Source: Amylostereum areolatum
Taxonomy: Eukaryota > Basidiomycota > Agaricomycetes > Russulales > Stereaceae
DNA length: 64,000 nucleotides
Assembly (NCBI GenBank): GCA_012932865.1
Contig: SAXG01000006.1
Span: 124,001 to 188,000, forward strand
Reading direction: 5' to 3'
Made by a program: the position numbers and the translations under genes. Positions 35,401 through 51,504 of this stretch are shown in pieces. The notes under the pieces were generated by a model, which saw only the letters and a list, made by a program, of their open reading frames with translations, was not told the origin of the DNA and did no database searches. The stretch's first letter is position 1. Each line of letters begins with the position of its first letter.

Positions 35401-38400
35401 GCTTCTTCAATCGGAAGTAAACCGAGCCGATGTCCTCGATGCTAACTGGCGGGGACCTGGGAAAACAACCATAAGCTTGTGCATGGATTTGTTGCCAAGG
35501 TTCGTACCATTGAGTATTCAGGCCAGGAAACGCGATCGTGAGAAGCTTTTCATAGCCTACCCTCATTGAGTGTAAGACTGTTCGCTCTCCATCTTCGAGG
35601 GTTTGACGACCACGCGGGGCAACGCCATGCTCGCGATAACATATGGGCTCGCCGAGATTATTTTTCACTAAAAACCTAGGTGCGATCGTGGCCACTTTGG
35701 TCAGTTTATACTTTCCCAAGCCTTCAGTCCAGGACATTCCGACATGTATCTCCTGGGTTTTCGACGATTGTGATGGTATGGTGAGCTCCGTTTCAGCTGC
35801 GGGTGCCTCCAAGTTGATAACCTAGAACAAAAGTAGGCAATATGAATACGTCGTAATGAGCTGCGAACCTTGGACCAGGCAGAATCTCCAACTTGGAGAA
35901 CGAATTCTTTTGCGGTATCACTGGGATGCGAAAGCACTGGACATTTTGGTTAACGACGGGGCAGTGCGTTTGATAAGTATGCCACTAACTGAAGGGCCCC
36001 GCGCCTGCGAGCACATCTAGAGGACAACATATGAGAACAGCTTACAATGAAATTGAGTGATTGATCTCACCCCGACGAGTGTCTCCAGCAACATCCTGTG
36101 GCGAGCCTGCCCGGTTGGAGCGCACAGAGCGCACGCCAAACGGAAGTCCTATCTTGTTGACCAGCAAGTATGGACTATAGATCTGGACCTTGAATGCTCC
36201 GCCAGCGTCAGGGTACCGCCTGAAGAATTCAGTGTCCACGATAGTTGTATCTGTTGTGAACATGCTTACACATAGTTCAATCTCAAGTCAAGCTTGCGAC
36301 CATGAGGATCCTGCAGAGTGAGCTTGTTCTCGATGTCGTAGTCCGAACGCCCATCCGTGTTGATAATACTGAAGTCACTGGGTTTGAAGACTGTCTAAAA
36401 TGAGAAAACTAGCCTTGGCAATTGCTGTGTTACAGTGCTTACCGGTGTCTTGAATCTCGATGTTCAGCAAAACCAGGTGACCAAGTTCCACGGAGTGGAC
36501 AGGCATGACGCCACCTTGGCGGAGGTAACTTCGCCAGTTCTGATCTGTGTCCTTGTCATACACCCGATACTGTAGGTTGTAAGGAAGAAGATTCTCGAGC
36601 TCTACGGGGGCTCGGAGCTTGAGATTGATTTTGGGGTATCTCCTATAGAGGCGGAATTAGATAATACCGCATTAGGGTGCGGATGTCAAGAAATACCGCA
36701 AAGGTGCATTGCCTGCATCTGTCTGCACAAATGCGTGGAAACGGAAAGCGGCTTCCCCTTCGTTGGAATGAGGGCATCGCAGTGTGAAGGACTGCCGTGA
36801 TACTAGATCATCCCATCGTATCGCTGGAGACCATTTGTAGCCAAAGCCCTCTGGAATCCGAGATTAATCACAAACGTCGAGCGAAACCCCGCTCGCCACT
36901 CACGGTCCGGCTGTATTCTGACTTTGCTCTTGCCGACAATGTGAATGGGCAAAGAGTAGTCTTGGCCAGGAGCTAAGAAAAAGGGTCGGTGAATACGCCA
37001 TGTAATAACAGTAGTCGTAGATGATTACCGATCTTGAAAATGTCATGACTCGGGCGATCACCGTCAACGAGCGTGACTTCCACTGGATACAGAGTCTGGT
37101 TGTGTATCTTGTAGGTGGAGCGGAGGGTGACGATCTTGACGTTGGCCTCAACATGAACTTCGCACAAGAGTCTGCTGTAAAGCTTGTCCGTCTTTGGGCG
37201 AAGGGAAAACGTGTATTCCCCTTCCCTATCAACAGGAATGCTACGAAGTTGCTCCCATGGCTGGCCGATGAACTGGACGGCTATACTGCTATCCCCAGAC
37301 GAAGTGTGCTATCTCTTTCGTCAGCAATCGAATATGAAATCAACGGTGGGGGAAGTCACTTCGCGCATAGTCCTCCAGTCATCAAATCTCCAATCTATGT
37401 TCTGCCCGTCATTCAACTTGGTTGCGTTGGCATCCTTCTTTTCTCCGCTGGCATCCGTATCTGACCACACATATAACGGGGTGCCGGTACGGTTCCTGAT
37501 TTTGTAGGGAGCATAGGTCCCACGCGCCGACTGCAACACACGCTCGCTGTCCTTTGTCAACATGTTCCAGGTCTCGAGGGCCAACTCTACGAAAGTTGTG
37601 CTGATGTTGAGATTCATCCGCTCTCTCGAAAGCAGGTTAGCAGTCAGCGCCCCGGAAGGGCCATTCTTGGACACCTATGAACTCGTATAAGTATAGAAAG
37701 ACTTCCCCCCAAAAGTAGACATACAGATGCCGTGAAGGTCCAGGGATCAAGCACTGAAGAGTGTCAGACGTCTGGAGAAGGGATGGGGGTCAATCGGCTC
37801 ACGAGGTTCCCAGTGAGAGTTGGTCAAGTTCCAGTAGCTCACATACGTCGCGAGGGTCGTGGTTGCATCAAGCTGGTCATATGCTTAGCTCTGCCCAAAG
37901 AATAGAAGATCTAAGTGCACAGACCTCGCCTGACCAGTCCTTTGCTTCGATGCGGAAGGACTTCATCTGAAGATGTAACATGGGTTGTTCGTGCAAGTCT
38001 CCGATGAGAATAAGCTTGAGTCCATCAAACGACGCTTTCAACTGAGGTTCTCATGAGCACAGTCTTTTACCCACGGAATTGCGCGTCTACCTGTTCTCTC
38101 GACATGATGACCCTCGCTTTGCCAATGGGCTGCGACTGACTGGCCTTTGACGAGTGCCGGACCATTGAACTAGGTCGTCCCGGACTTCCCGCGATGGACT
38201 CCGTGCTTTGAATGGATACTTCTCCCATGGACGGACCCTTGTCCTGCTTTGCATAAGCCTCCATGGCCTTGTTCGCGATGGTCAAAATAAGCCGTATATC
38301 GCGGTAAGATGCCCGCAAAATGATAGGCTTCGAGGTGATTTCGACGTTGGTCATCTGGTGAGATGACGAAGAACGACTGTCCAAGGACAGTGTGAGATCG

Positions 38401-41400
38401 ACGTCATCGAGGAAGCGGACATCCTCAGCGCCTTTGTCCATGTGTGTAAGCGACATCCCGAGTTTATCTACCGTCAAGGCGAGAATGCCCTGTATTTTCA
38501 ATTGAGCCCTGACTTGATCACGACGAAATGTTGGATTGCCTACCTGCTGCGATAAAGAAATTTGCCCTACGCTCAGACGGACCGCCTGGGTATCGGGAAT
38601 CTGGTCATTCTCGAGGACACTGATAGAGACGTCATGCAAGTCGATGCGAAAGTCGGTCCCTGACGATCGTGAGGGCGAAGATGTGCTTTCCTCCTGGGCC
38701 TGTTGTTGGGACTCGAGGGTTACGTCTGGTGAAGGTGCGAAGGCCGGGAAGGCGCTTGTGAAGAATTCCAAAAGAGCGAAAACGAGCTCGATAGCGAAAA
38801 TGACCTGTGGTGAATCCACCGTGAGGATGGCTAAAGACGACGACTCTGGCCCTCCGGATGCGGTGTACAGAATCATAAATTGATTTCGCTGGTGCTGGGC
38901 AGCGGGGATGATTTCCCGATATTTTGAACTTCCTGGGCGGGTGTCGTACATGGTAAACGATTTTAGTACGACTTGAGCTTCCATAGCGCCATCGGAGAGC
39001 ATTTTCATTCTCAACGTATTGTTTGTCAAGGCGAAGCGAGCGAGGCCGTGATCTTTTAAGCTGGCCTCCGTCGTCGCATCCTTGCCGTACAGATGCAACT
39101 TCACCGCATTTACGGAGATGACCAGGTCGATCGTTGTCCGCACTGCACTATTTTTCACGTTGGCAAGTTCAGGACGAAGATCAGTGCTTGGACTGTCTTC
39201 CAGAGGACTCGGAGTGCGTTGAGGCGTATCTGCCGAGCTGTCGGCCTGCGCTTGACCTTCCGGAGCACCTGCGAGCACCTTTGGAATTGACTGAAGCACA
39301 GACAGGCCGATGCCATACTGGGCCTGTGTTAAGAAAAGTTTGATATCTGAAATCGTCAACGACACCTGTATACCCATTTTAGTTGCGAAGGCTGCGCGGA
39401 CGAGACGGTAGATACCTGAGTGTCTGGTTGAGGTTTCTCTGTACTACTTGGGTTGTTGGGCTGATTTATCTCGGCAATGATCTCAATGTCCTCGATGAGC
39501 TTTAAGGTGGCCGGCTTCTGGTCGTGGTAGGCCGTGTGTGCGAGTTGGAGACCCCGAAGACTGGCTGATGTTTTCAGCGAGTCATCCGCATAGGTATTTT
39601 TGGCCATGATCTCTCCGAGTCTCATGGTGAGAACGTCGGAGGATGTAGTGGGGTTGGCAGGGAACACAATGATCGGGGATTTGACGGAAATTTCGAATTG
39701 CATTCGTTCTATCTCGGATGCTCGCTGCACCGCGACTTGCGTGGCGGCATCATATAGCCCTTTAAGCTTTGCTAGTTTCGTAAGAAAGACGTAGAGATCA
39801 TGCAGCGGCCTCTCCAAGACATGGAATTTGACCGAGGCAGCGGTAAGGTTGATGGCAGATTTAATTCCTTTGTAGTTCTCCTTGTCGGAGGGGTCAAACG
39901 TCTGGTACCGGATTTCGGCCAAGTTGTCTCCTTCAATGGACATCAGCTGCTTGAATTCGGGAAGCGCCGTGTCGAGCTGCGAATCGTCGGTGAGGGATAA
40001 TGTACCAAGATGGACGTGCACGTCCATCGCGTTCGGGCGCAAGGAAACCCTGGCGTCGGCAGTAGACAGAGCCAACGTTGCCAGAGCCAACTTCCCATTG
40101 ATCAAGATGACTGCAATGCCAACCCGTTAACACAGAACTCCAAGAATCGATGGAATCCATACCTTTGACACTAGCGAGCTTCACCAGGACTCGTATCTTC
40201 TGGTCCGAGGGCGCCTCGGTCTGGATCTCAGGTTCGATTTGCTCGGACTCGGGGCTACTGGTATCCATGGAGGGTGTTACAGCCCCTTCAGGCGAAGGTG
40301 GCACGAAAGTCGTCATGATGAAGTCGTACAGAGTCACGACGGCCTCAGGCGAAGCGTGGAAGATGACGGTCGATATCTCCATGTCCACACTTTGGTCAAT
40401 ACCATCGTAGACGGAGACAAACTCAGGGGAATCCCTCTGGACTCGCGTATATCCTACTGTGAGGAGATTCCGTCCTTCAGAAGTCCCATCAGCAGAAGAC
40501 AGGACCTCGAGGGGCCTCGATCTTGAGTCATCGAGACTCATGGAAAGGGACCTAGAACAGACGCTAAGCTGGTGCATCGTGTGACGCATGAATAGCTTCT
40601 ACACACCCGAGATGGACGTCAACCTTCATATCGTACTTCGCCACTCCCAACGCAAGGCCGAAGCGGCTGAAAGACACAGCGCCGAGGGGCCTCTCGCCAT
40701 CATCGCCTTTGGCCTTGAGGATGTCCGCGCTCAACTTATCTACGTGGAAATCGAACTCAAAGATCTTCTGGTGGAGACTCCGGTCCTGCAGATGGTGTCA
40801 GTCCCCCGAGATTAGACGAGACGTACGATCTGGACGTACCTCGGGAATTTCCTGAGCTTCAAAAAAGTGCTCGTCCTTCTCGTCGCCTTCTCCGTCTTCT
40901 TCGTCGTCAAGATTATATTCAACGCCTGGGAGGCTGAAGAACCCTGAAGGGATTTGGAAGCTCGAGGGACCGTCCGCGGACGACGAGGGATGGGATGTAT
41001 CGTCGCCAAAGTGTGGGATCGTCACATCAACCAATCGGAGAATCGACTTGTACTTCGTGTCCGAGAAGTTCAGGTGAAGGGACGGAAGCCTGCCCGAAAT
41101 TTTGAACTTGGACAGATTCACGGCGGTCGGAACGATGGAGTTCTGAACCTGAAGACTAAGGTTGATACGCTCGATCAGGTGCAGGGTATCAGTACCATTC
41201 GAGGTGAGAGCCTGACGGCACAATGACAGGTCATTGCCTAGGATGAACTATACCCGTGGGTCAGAAAAGACTGTCACATCGTGGAAGAAAGGACGTTACC
41301 TGAGCAGCCTCGAGTCTCAGGGAGAATTTATCGTACATGAGGGCCTCGAGTCTGGCATAATCTTCGTCAGTGTATTGCTGGTTGCGTTTTGCGTGGACCT

Positions 41401-44180
41401 CTTTGATAGCATCTTTGTTCACAAGGTCGCTTTCAATGGCAATGTGGCCAGCATCAACAAGAAGATACGTGCACTTCGGGGTCGTCACACTGAAAATGCC
41501 GATAAGTACCGCGTGTGCATCATTGTTGCAATCATTACCTCTCTGGGATGATGATGATGGGGGCATTCATGTCCACTTGAAGGTCGACGGTCTTATGACT
41601 CTGGAGCGCGTACTCCAAACCAGCACGAGTTTCTTTGCGAAAGCCTTCCAGCGTTTCGCTGGCGACATTCTTTCAAGTGCCGGTGTTAACGTCATACTGG
41701 GAATCAGTAGCTGAATTGCCTACCAGAAGTGCCTCCACGGATTGCAGCTGGCTAGAAGGGGGTCTGAAAAACTTGTATACAGCCTCGACATACCCCTTGT
41801 GGTAGACGATTTCCATATGACGCATGCGGACCGTGAGCGCAGTATCCGCTCGTTCGTCCAATGGGTTATTTTCAAACTTGACAAAAAAGAACGGGTCGCT
41901 GTTGACAGACCCAGTGTTATCGTTTCGCCCATCATCGGACTTGACATGGACGATCTGGGGGTAGAGGGTGCCCTTTGTAGTTCCATCGAAGACGCCGAAA
42001 CCTCCCAAAGACGCGCTTGCTTCAAAATTATCGCGCCTCTGCAAGATGTCTGCCTGAAATGCGTCAAAGACAACAGATATCACCTCAGCGTTCGCTCCGT
42101 GTGGGTCGCTCCGCAGGCCAAAGGATCCCTTCTTCAATTGGGCGGCTACTCGCATTTTGAGGGCGTCCCTCGGAGCTTCAAATGACTCCGCCATGGCTGT
42201 CTTCTCGTCATAATCCAGGACGTCATAGAGTTCTTTGCGCTGTTCGTCCGTCATTGGTCCATGGAAAGTCGACTCCTCAGCGGTTTGGCTCGATGTAGAG
42301 CCCCACAGCCAGCCGGTCCAGCCGGAGCTTTGGGTAGACTCCTGTCTTTTTCTCTCACCTTCCAATTTCTTCCGGAGCGCTTGGTCCTTGCGTAGCTCCG
42401 ATCGAGATATCGATCTGTAGAATCGGATGTCCTCGTAGGACAGCTTCTTCTCGAGCGCCGCGAGCACTGAGGCGTCCTATAGCCGTGGTTAGCAAGGAAG
42501 GGGTTACTCGGACGAGATCTATTTACCTGCGGCGTCTGTGCGTTCAACTGCGTCTTTTTGAAAAGCTCCACATAGCGATGACGATCGTCACGACGCTCAG
42601 CAAAATATGCCCAGGTCCATTTGCGATTCCGCTCATGAACGCCGTCCAGAATGGCTTGTCCCGCGAATTTGAGAAGGGCTCGAGGATGGCTCCCCTCATT
42701 CTCCTCAGCAGCGATCTTGTACTTTCGATACTGCAAAGACGTTTAGAAACTGTAAGATTTACGATGTCCGCCAAGTTACCTGGTGCTTGCGCGCGTATAC
42801 GTGGAACATGTCCACCAGCGAAATTATATCTCGGTACTGATGATCGTCCAAGAGGACAGCAATCTCATCGAATAAGATTTGAATGTCGAATCGCGGCGTC
42901 TTGCTGTCCAGTTGGTTGTTCATGACAACCTAGACATGAGCTATGTCAAGACCTGCCGTTAGTTATTATTGCAATCCAAGATACGCACCCGACCTTCCCC
43001 AGTGACTGGTTTGAGAACAAACTGATGATCCTGAGTGCTATCTTCCCTGGCAATCTAAGAGGGGGTTCAATATGATCAGAGTGTCCTTAAGCATACAGAG
43101 CACATACCATAGACACAAAAGCTTCAACAGCCTTTTCGTAAGGAAGGCCGGCCATACTTTTCGCGTCCGTATCGAAGTACAGAGCCAGCGACTCGAGTTT
43201 TGCGAGCTGTGGCACACATTAAGCATTGGTTTTCCCTTGCTAGTGAAATCAATCACTTTGTGTATACGGCCGGCGGTGCTTTCAATGAATGCGGGGACCC
43301 AATTCTCGTCAACAGAGTAGGCCGAGAAACCTGCGAGGGTGAACCCTGCTGCGAATGGATGCTGACCATGATGTCAATGTTATCCATCACGGTGCGTGAG
43401 AGAAGGGGAGTTTGTTACATACTCCAGGAACGCTCAGTTTATCCTCGTAACGAATGTGAATGTTCTTGACTGTGATCTGGAGATTGTTTACAATTTTTGC
43501 AATCAACGAAGCCAGCAAGCCTTGCTGCTGGGGAGTCTCTGCATACCGGTCGTTCAGCGAGAGTTAAATAGCGACGTGCTAAAAACAAGACCCACCTTCG
43601 ATGTTGGTCTGGCTGCGCATGTGAAGCAACTCTGCGTTCTCCAGTCTCTCAGCTTTGGCAGCCTGCATACGGCGTTCACTTTCTTCAGGATCGTCATCAC
43701 CATGAGGCGATGGAACGACGAGGAGATAAACATCTTCAATCAAAACCTCCACGGGTTGGTTGCCAAGGTTCATCCAGTGAAGGGAAAGAGTAAACTTCCC
43801 GAGATGACCTGAGCCGGAATGGTGACATTAACGAGCAGGACGAATAGACAGTAGAAAAGACGCGCCTTCGAGAACGTCTACCGGGAGCCGAAACTTGTCG
43901 AGAGCGCCCCGCTTTAAGCGTAGCTTCTTGAGCATCAGCTGGCCTGTAACCCATTGGTTGAGGAGCAGGTTAGGTTAGAAAGGAAGGGAGACGTACCTTG
44001 TCCAATACCATAATTAACCTGGTTCATATCTAGATTCTCGACATAAGGGGCGAGGATTCGATTGAACACCTGGCATCATGGAAGGGTGGATTAGCTTATG
44101 GGGCTGGTCTGTAAGATGTGGAGGTGTGCGGGAGAACGTACGACGTTCAACACCTCCTTGCCCGGATCGAGCCACCACAT
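32429..44180 (-). CDS. VPS13: VPS13 (chorein) bridge-like lipid transfer protein
   Basis: About 11.7 kb with dozens of short introns. Exon 1 (44180..44142) encodes MWWLDPGKEVLNV. Chorein sequence follows: VFNRILAPYVENLDMNQVNY, LKRGALDKFRLPVDVLEG and FTLSLHWMNLGNQPVEVLIE. The long body carries repeating-beta-groove sequence. The SHR-BD/APT1 region has GAFKVQIYSPYLLVNKIGLP and MLSHPSDTAKEFVLQVGDSA. The end has GDNCRPSDDHTRPF, EWDLPFSVVQGVTVEDRGIR and QSWFFGQVATVVKGYNARRR before the stop. Vps13 moves phospholipids in bulk at ER-endosome/vacuole-mitochondria contacts and in autophagy and sporulation. Near 32625-32632 the reading frame jumps by the equivalent of one missing base between PFILD and KRLRLEWDL. 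This is the longest gene in the window. Confidence 0.92.
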
Positions 44181-46190
44181 GCCGTCGGAGATTTAAGTAC
44201 GTGTACAAAGTGGTAGGTGGAAGTTGGAGGAGGGAGAGAGTGCGGGGTGGAGGAGCATGCAAGCTTGCGATGCGGAGGGTAGACGCGCTCTACTCGCGAG
44301 AAAGTAAGTATGTGTGCGCGCGTCTACGGAGTCCTTCAATTACGTCACCGCACCCATAGCGCTCACGTGCTCTCCATGTGCCTTTCCAAGGCTACCGCTT
44401 ACGCCTTTCGGTTTGACTCTGACGAGTCTGAACTGAACCAACGCTCAGCTGAGGTGCGTCTGAATCATACTGCATATGTTCCGGACAGGAGCTGGCGAGA
44501 TGTCTACGAGATTGAGGCTAGACCGCCTCGTGACAAAAGAGGAAGAGAGAATTGGAAAACATAGCCGAGAACACGATACCGTGACTTTCCGGGGCACAGC
44601 CGAGACTGCCCGCGTCTGGGGTTCCCTGGGGTCCCCGCAACGATCGAAAGCTACGGCCTCGCGGCCGTCCTCCGTGTATAAATGTATCCAGCCCCCCTCT
44701 CGTTCCTCACACCTTTCTCCTCTTCCCCGCTACCATCTACCCCCCTTCCCCGCACCGCCGTCTTATTCCCTCTTGGTCTGTTACTCTCGACATGCTCGCA
44801 CTCGCCCCTACCTCCGCTCTTCACGACTCAGAACACCACCTGCAGCTCAACGAGGTCTGTTCACTGGGCCTCGCGTACCGCTGGTCACACGACTCATCCC
44901 ACCTCTCTCGCAGTTGGGAGACGTTGAACACGCCCTCAAGCCTACAACAGAGTGCGTTCTTGTCCTTACTCTGGACCAACTCCTTTCTCATCCTCGTCGG
45001 TTTCAGGCTCCTATGTCAAGCCGCTCATAACGACTCGGTCCAGCTTTTTTGCACGGTGCCAACCTGGGCACCTGCCTCCGATACATGTTAGGCCGCCCGA
45101 CTTTTTCGTCCCCTCGTGTCTAATAAATCTCTCAGGCATTGACCTTCATGACCTCCACGACCTCCGTTCACGTTCACTCCTCTTCATCCATGATCTCGTC
45201 AACTCCCTTCGCGCGTCTGGAGTATGCTGTCAACACATATTCTGTCTTTCATACATCCCTGACCTCGTTTTGACCAGATCCCTACATCATATACTCTCGC
45301 CCCCTCGAACTCACCGCTATGCCTCGTTTGTGCCTCGCACTCCCAACTCGACAAACGAAAAGTGCAGATGTCCGCCTTTGAAGCGTACGAACGCGTTAAA
45401 CCCAGTTCTCGGTGAGTTCTCCGGTACTTTTCCCAGAAGCGATTCTCATACGCGTGTTTCGTACAGTGACAGGGTCCTCCTTATCGAGCTGCAAGAGGGC
45501 CCTACTCTTGTCATCACTTAGGTCTCTCCTCACACGCATTGTACCTATACCTATCTGCATCTTCGGACTGGATTTTTTGCTCTCCGTGTGGCTTCCTTCG
45601 TCATCTATTTGGGTTAATCGTTCGCTCTCGCCAGAAATATACTCTATTTTTATGCCTTGTGTGAGTCGTGTCTCGGTAGTGCCACCGCTCATTAACATTC
45701 TTGAAGCGCCAGCACTTTGCTGTGAGACCGATATAGGAGCAAGCGCCTTATCCACCTCGGCTTCTGTGACCTGTCGAGTTCTTTCAATTGAAACCGTGGT
45801 CCCCTCACTTACCTATCGCTAGGACTACTTGCTGCAAGTTAGCCTTCGGCTCGGGACACTTCCCACCCTTCATTTGAGGGGCATGTCTTCCTAATGCCCT
45901 TCCGCTCCCTGGAACTCTATACAGCGGTCACACGACTTCCGCTAAGGAGGGACTGGAGCGGGCGGGCCAAATCTTTGCATCCAGAACACTTGAACGCATG
46001 GGACTTTCGAGCAAGACGTTCTCTGGTCTCGGATCACAATACCGCCTGCGTTATCCGCCTGCATCCGGCTTTGCATCCTCTACGACCTCGCCGTCGACAT
46101 CTCGGACCTATTCCATCAGCTTCGGAGACCGCGGTATATGTTCCGCATGGGCCCCCACGCGAAGGTACGTTATGATCTGTTATGATACAC
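44181..46190. other. No secure gene; scattered plus-strand coding-like segments
   Basis: One plus-strand piece around 44792..45090 has an intron candidate (GTGCGT ... TTTCAG, 54 nt, about 44953..45007) flanked by open frames such as VEHALKPTTELLCQAAHND, but no family is recognised. The rest is low-complexity Ser/Pro/Thr sequence. Confidence 0.3.
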
Positions 46191-46471
46191 GAACCCGTGT
46201 ACGGACTAATGTACGAAAGAACCCATGACCATATGCATCTCTCTTCTGAATCGCCCTCATCTCCCTTCAATGGCCGGTATTCTTGTGAGTCCTTCTTGGG
46301 ATGACCATGTGAAATCGTCGGGATCGATTCCTTTGGGTCATGCTGAATGCATCTGTCGTCCTGTGATAGATCGTGAAAGATTCAAAGGCTCGCGACACCG
46401 CTGAAGAGCTCATGAAGATCATATTACTAGCACAAAATGACCTACAAGGGTCTGCGTCCTGCCTGATTTAG
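46191..46471 (+). other. Possible small gene or last exons of an unrecognised gene
   Basis: ATG at 46270 begins MAGIL. An 85-nt GT-AG intron (46285..46369) is followed by IVKDSKARDTAEELMKIILL and AQNDLQGSASCLI before the TAG at 46471, giving 38 residues; the frame is also open upstream of the ATG. The exon looks coding-like, but no family is recognised and the 5' part is unresolved. Confidence 0.25.
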
Positions 46472-46657
46472 CCTACGTTTGGTATGCGCACTGACGGGGC
46501 TGTGAGCGAGAGGGCGAAGTACAATCAGTCTGATATCTATCAACCTACACGGCACAGTCATAAGTACAAGTACGCACAGCTGTAAAGACAACAAAATTTA
46601 GACAAACAGAACGAAGACGAGTGGAGGAAAGAAGGGCAAAGAGAAGGATGGCGTTGG

Positions 46658-49399
<2,742 letters not shown>

Positions 49400-49976
49400 C
49401 GCGGGGGAAGGGATCAGGATGGAACACAACGCGCAAACCGGAGGGACGCGTCGAGACTCGAGCGCGACGCGGAAAACGCGCTTCCCCAAAACGGTATGGC
49501 TTTCACACAGGTCACGTGATCATCTCGCTGTTACGAGGGACGTTCGGTGACCACTGCAGATTTTTTGCAATGACGATGACTACACCGTACACAACAGAGC
49601 ACATAGCAGACGCTGCCAACCAACCCTGCTCCCCCCTCTCTCGACGCGCTGGCCATCTGGTGCACGGGAGAAGGCGATCGAACACCATTAATTTCAGCGT
49701 GTATCTCCATGGCTTCGGAGTCCCAGGGGCCAGGGGTGGGAGGTGTGCGTTCTGGAACCCACGCCCACGTCCATGAACAACCAGCAGCCCCCCACGAGCA
49801 CGTATGATTACAGCTTGACGGTGCCACGACGCGAAGTTTTTCATGATATCCATTGGCCCAAATAGTACACTGCGCGTACCCAGCGCGACTCTGCTCCCAA
49901 CGTAACAGCCCCCGTCTGTTGCCCTTCGTGTCAGCTCACGTATGGTGAGAACACGGTTGAACTCACCTGTTTCGCC
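49400..49976. other. Intergenic, MCM3 promoter side
   Basis: Contains the MCM3 upstream region and the 3' flank of the repeat-peptide gene. No coding motif. Plus- and minus-strand frames over 49512-49853 look like chance. Confidence 0.5.
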
Positions 49977-50342
49977 CTACCAATCCGTTTCACCACCCCC
50001 GCCCCCGCCCCCCATCCTCCGCCAGTCCGTCTCTCCACCTCCACCTCCACCCCCCATCCTTCTCCAGTCTGTTTCCCCTCCGCCTCCACCCCCACCCATC
50101 CGCTTCCAATCTGTCTGTCCGCCGCCACCACCGCCTCCCATCCGCGCCTAGACAATAACGATGAATCCACCGAGATAGAACATGGGCAAGGGTAAGACAT
50201 ACCGCGACGTGCTTGCCGTTCGGGGCCTGGATCAAATGGTCAAGGAAAAGGGAAAGAGGACAGAGGGGAGGAGACGTACGGGAGCTGCAGTTGCGTGAGC
50301 GACGAACAAGAGCACCGAGAGAGTAGCGAAGATCGACTTCAT
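49977..50342 (-). CDS. Secreted tandem-repeat peptide precursor with Kex2-type sites
   Basis: Exons 50342..50280, 50226..50203 (24 nt) and 50147..49977, introns 53 and 55 nt, give 85 residues. The signal peptide is MKSIFATLSVLLFVAHATA, followed by a short pro-segment APAPNGKHVAAR. Four 12-residue units fill the rest: MGGGGGGGQTDW, then three of MGGGGGGGETDW, joined by KR, RR and RR. The protein ends exactly at the last Trp. This is the arrangement of fungal Kex2-processed repeat proteins, whose units are cut at dibasic sites in the Golgi and secreted as peptides; some feed cyclic RiPP pathways and others act as pheromones or surface proteins. Glycine codons vary between units (GGA, GGT, GGC, GGG) while residues hardly change, which argues for selection on the peptide. 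No tailoring enzyme is adjacent. Confidence 0.75.
49980..50141 (-). repeat. Four tandem 42-bp coding units (36-bp core plus dibasic codons)
   Basis: Cores lie at 50106..50141, 50064..50099, 50022..50057 and 49980..50015, separated by six bases coding KR, RR and RR. All four have exactly seven glycines. Confidence 0.9.
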
Positions 50343-51498
50343 TAGAGTAGAGGCGCAACGAGTTGGGGAGCCTCAGGGAGGCAAGAAGGCATGTACCTTA
50401 TAAGAGACTGGAGTGTGGTGGAAACTTGAGACCGGAAAGGGAGTTGCCCCGAAAGACGGGTCTCACAATTCGTCATCTGATCGCTCGAGTGCACGATAAG
50501 TGCCGCCCCTCGTCCCTGACACCAAGTCCCCGCACCCTGGCCACGCGCGGCCACATGGCATAAGTCTATGGCTATCTCATCACGTCCAGGTCCACAGGTC
50601 ACCGAGGTCGACATCACCTGAGGTCGGTCTTCGTATACGCTTGGGACGCGGACCATTTTGCAAATCGCACAAAATATAATACTTCTTGCTGTTCAGGAAC
50701 CATTGGCGGAGTACCAAGTATTACTTATCATTCACTTCAAGCTTCACGCTTTCGCCAGCGGCGTATACGGAACTCTATACCCCGACTCGCCTTGGCAGAT
50801 TGTTCATGGGACTGTGCATCAGTGGGTGATTTCTCGGTCAAAAAGTGACACCACTGGCCAGAATGTCCAAGTTCGTGGTCAGGTCACACCTGTGCTTTGC
50901 GGAAGGTGCCGGGATGGACTGAATGGCAAGACCACAACTGACCCGGACGCTTTACGAACGTAAAGGGGGCACCGGTGGATCTGAAGGTCAGATGTCACTG
51001 GTACCTCGGCATACGAATCGTCAGTAGCTTGCAGTTTACCGTCTATGGAAAGTCTACGGATGCAGGGGCAAGGGATCTGACGTCGCGGCATTCGACTCGG
51101 CGTATCCTGCAGCTCATCGTATCACATGATGGGTGTAACGGTCGGATATCGCTACTTACCACCGCGGCATGCGACTCCACGTATCCCCGGAACTTGCAGG
51201 ACATCGCGAACATGAGACTGACAGTTCAATGTCATTACGCCTCGGTGATACGAGGCGTACCGATAATCGAGTTTGTGAGGCCCTGTAGCTCAGTTCTGCA
51301 GATGTAGAGGGTGTGCTCGCGGGTCTGGAAGTTGAATGTCACTGGTTTGGTGTGTATCGGGTTCCGCAGTTCACCATTGTTTCTGTCCAGGTGACAGATA
51401 CAGTCATCGGGCGTGAACGTGGATTCAACATAGACATTGGTACACAGCGGCATGTAGCACAGGGGATGAAATATGAGGGGTCGCGTCGGTTCAGTGGA
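50343..51498. other. Intergenic region without a recognised gene
   Basis: About 1.15 kb. It includes the promoter of the repeat-peptide gene and the 3' flank of CDC40. A phrase like GTCACTGGT recurs near 50850, 50992 and 51338, but no clear repeat unit or coding frame was found. Confidence 0.4.
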
Positions 51499-51504
51499 TT
51501 AGTC
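51499..51504 (-). other. Minimal terminal coding exon of CDC40 (one codon plus stop)
   Basis: Minus strand TTTCTCAG|GACTAA supplies the Asp and stop of the conserved ending KLWD. Reading through the donor instead gives KLW followed by VCLFFH. Confidence 0.7.

Noticed and set aside
46270..46471. Basidiomycete mating pheromone precursor
   Set aside because: The end is ...SCLI, with only two residues after Cys, so it is not a CaaX box, and the length and composition do not otherwise fit.
49942..50151. Plus-strand proline repeat frame SVSPPPPPPPIL over the repeat-peptide gene
   Set aside because: It is the mirror of the minus-strand glycine repeat, has no signal peptide or splice structure, while the minus strand has signal peptide, dibasic sites and two clean introns.
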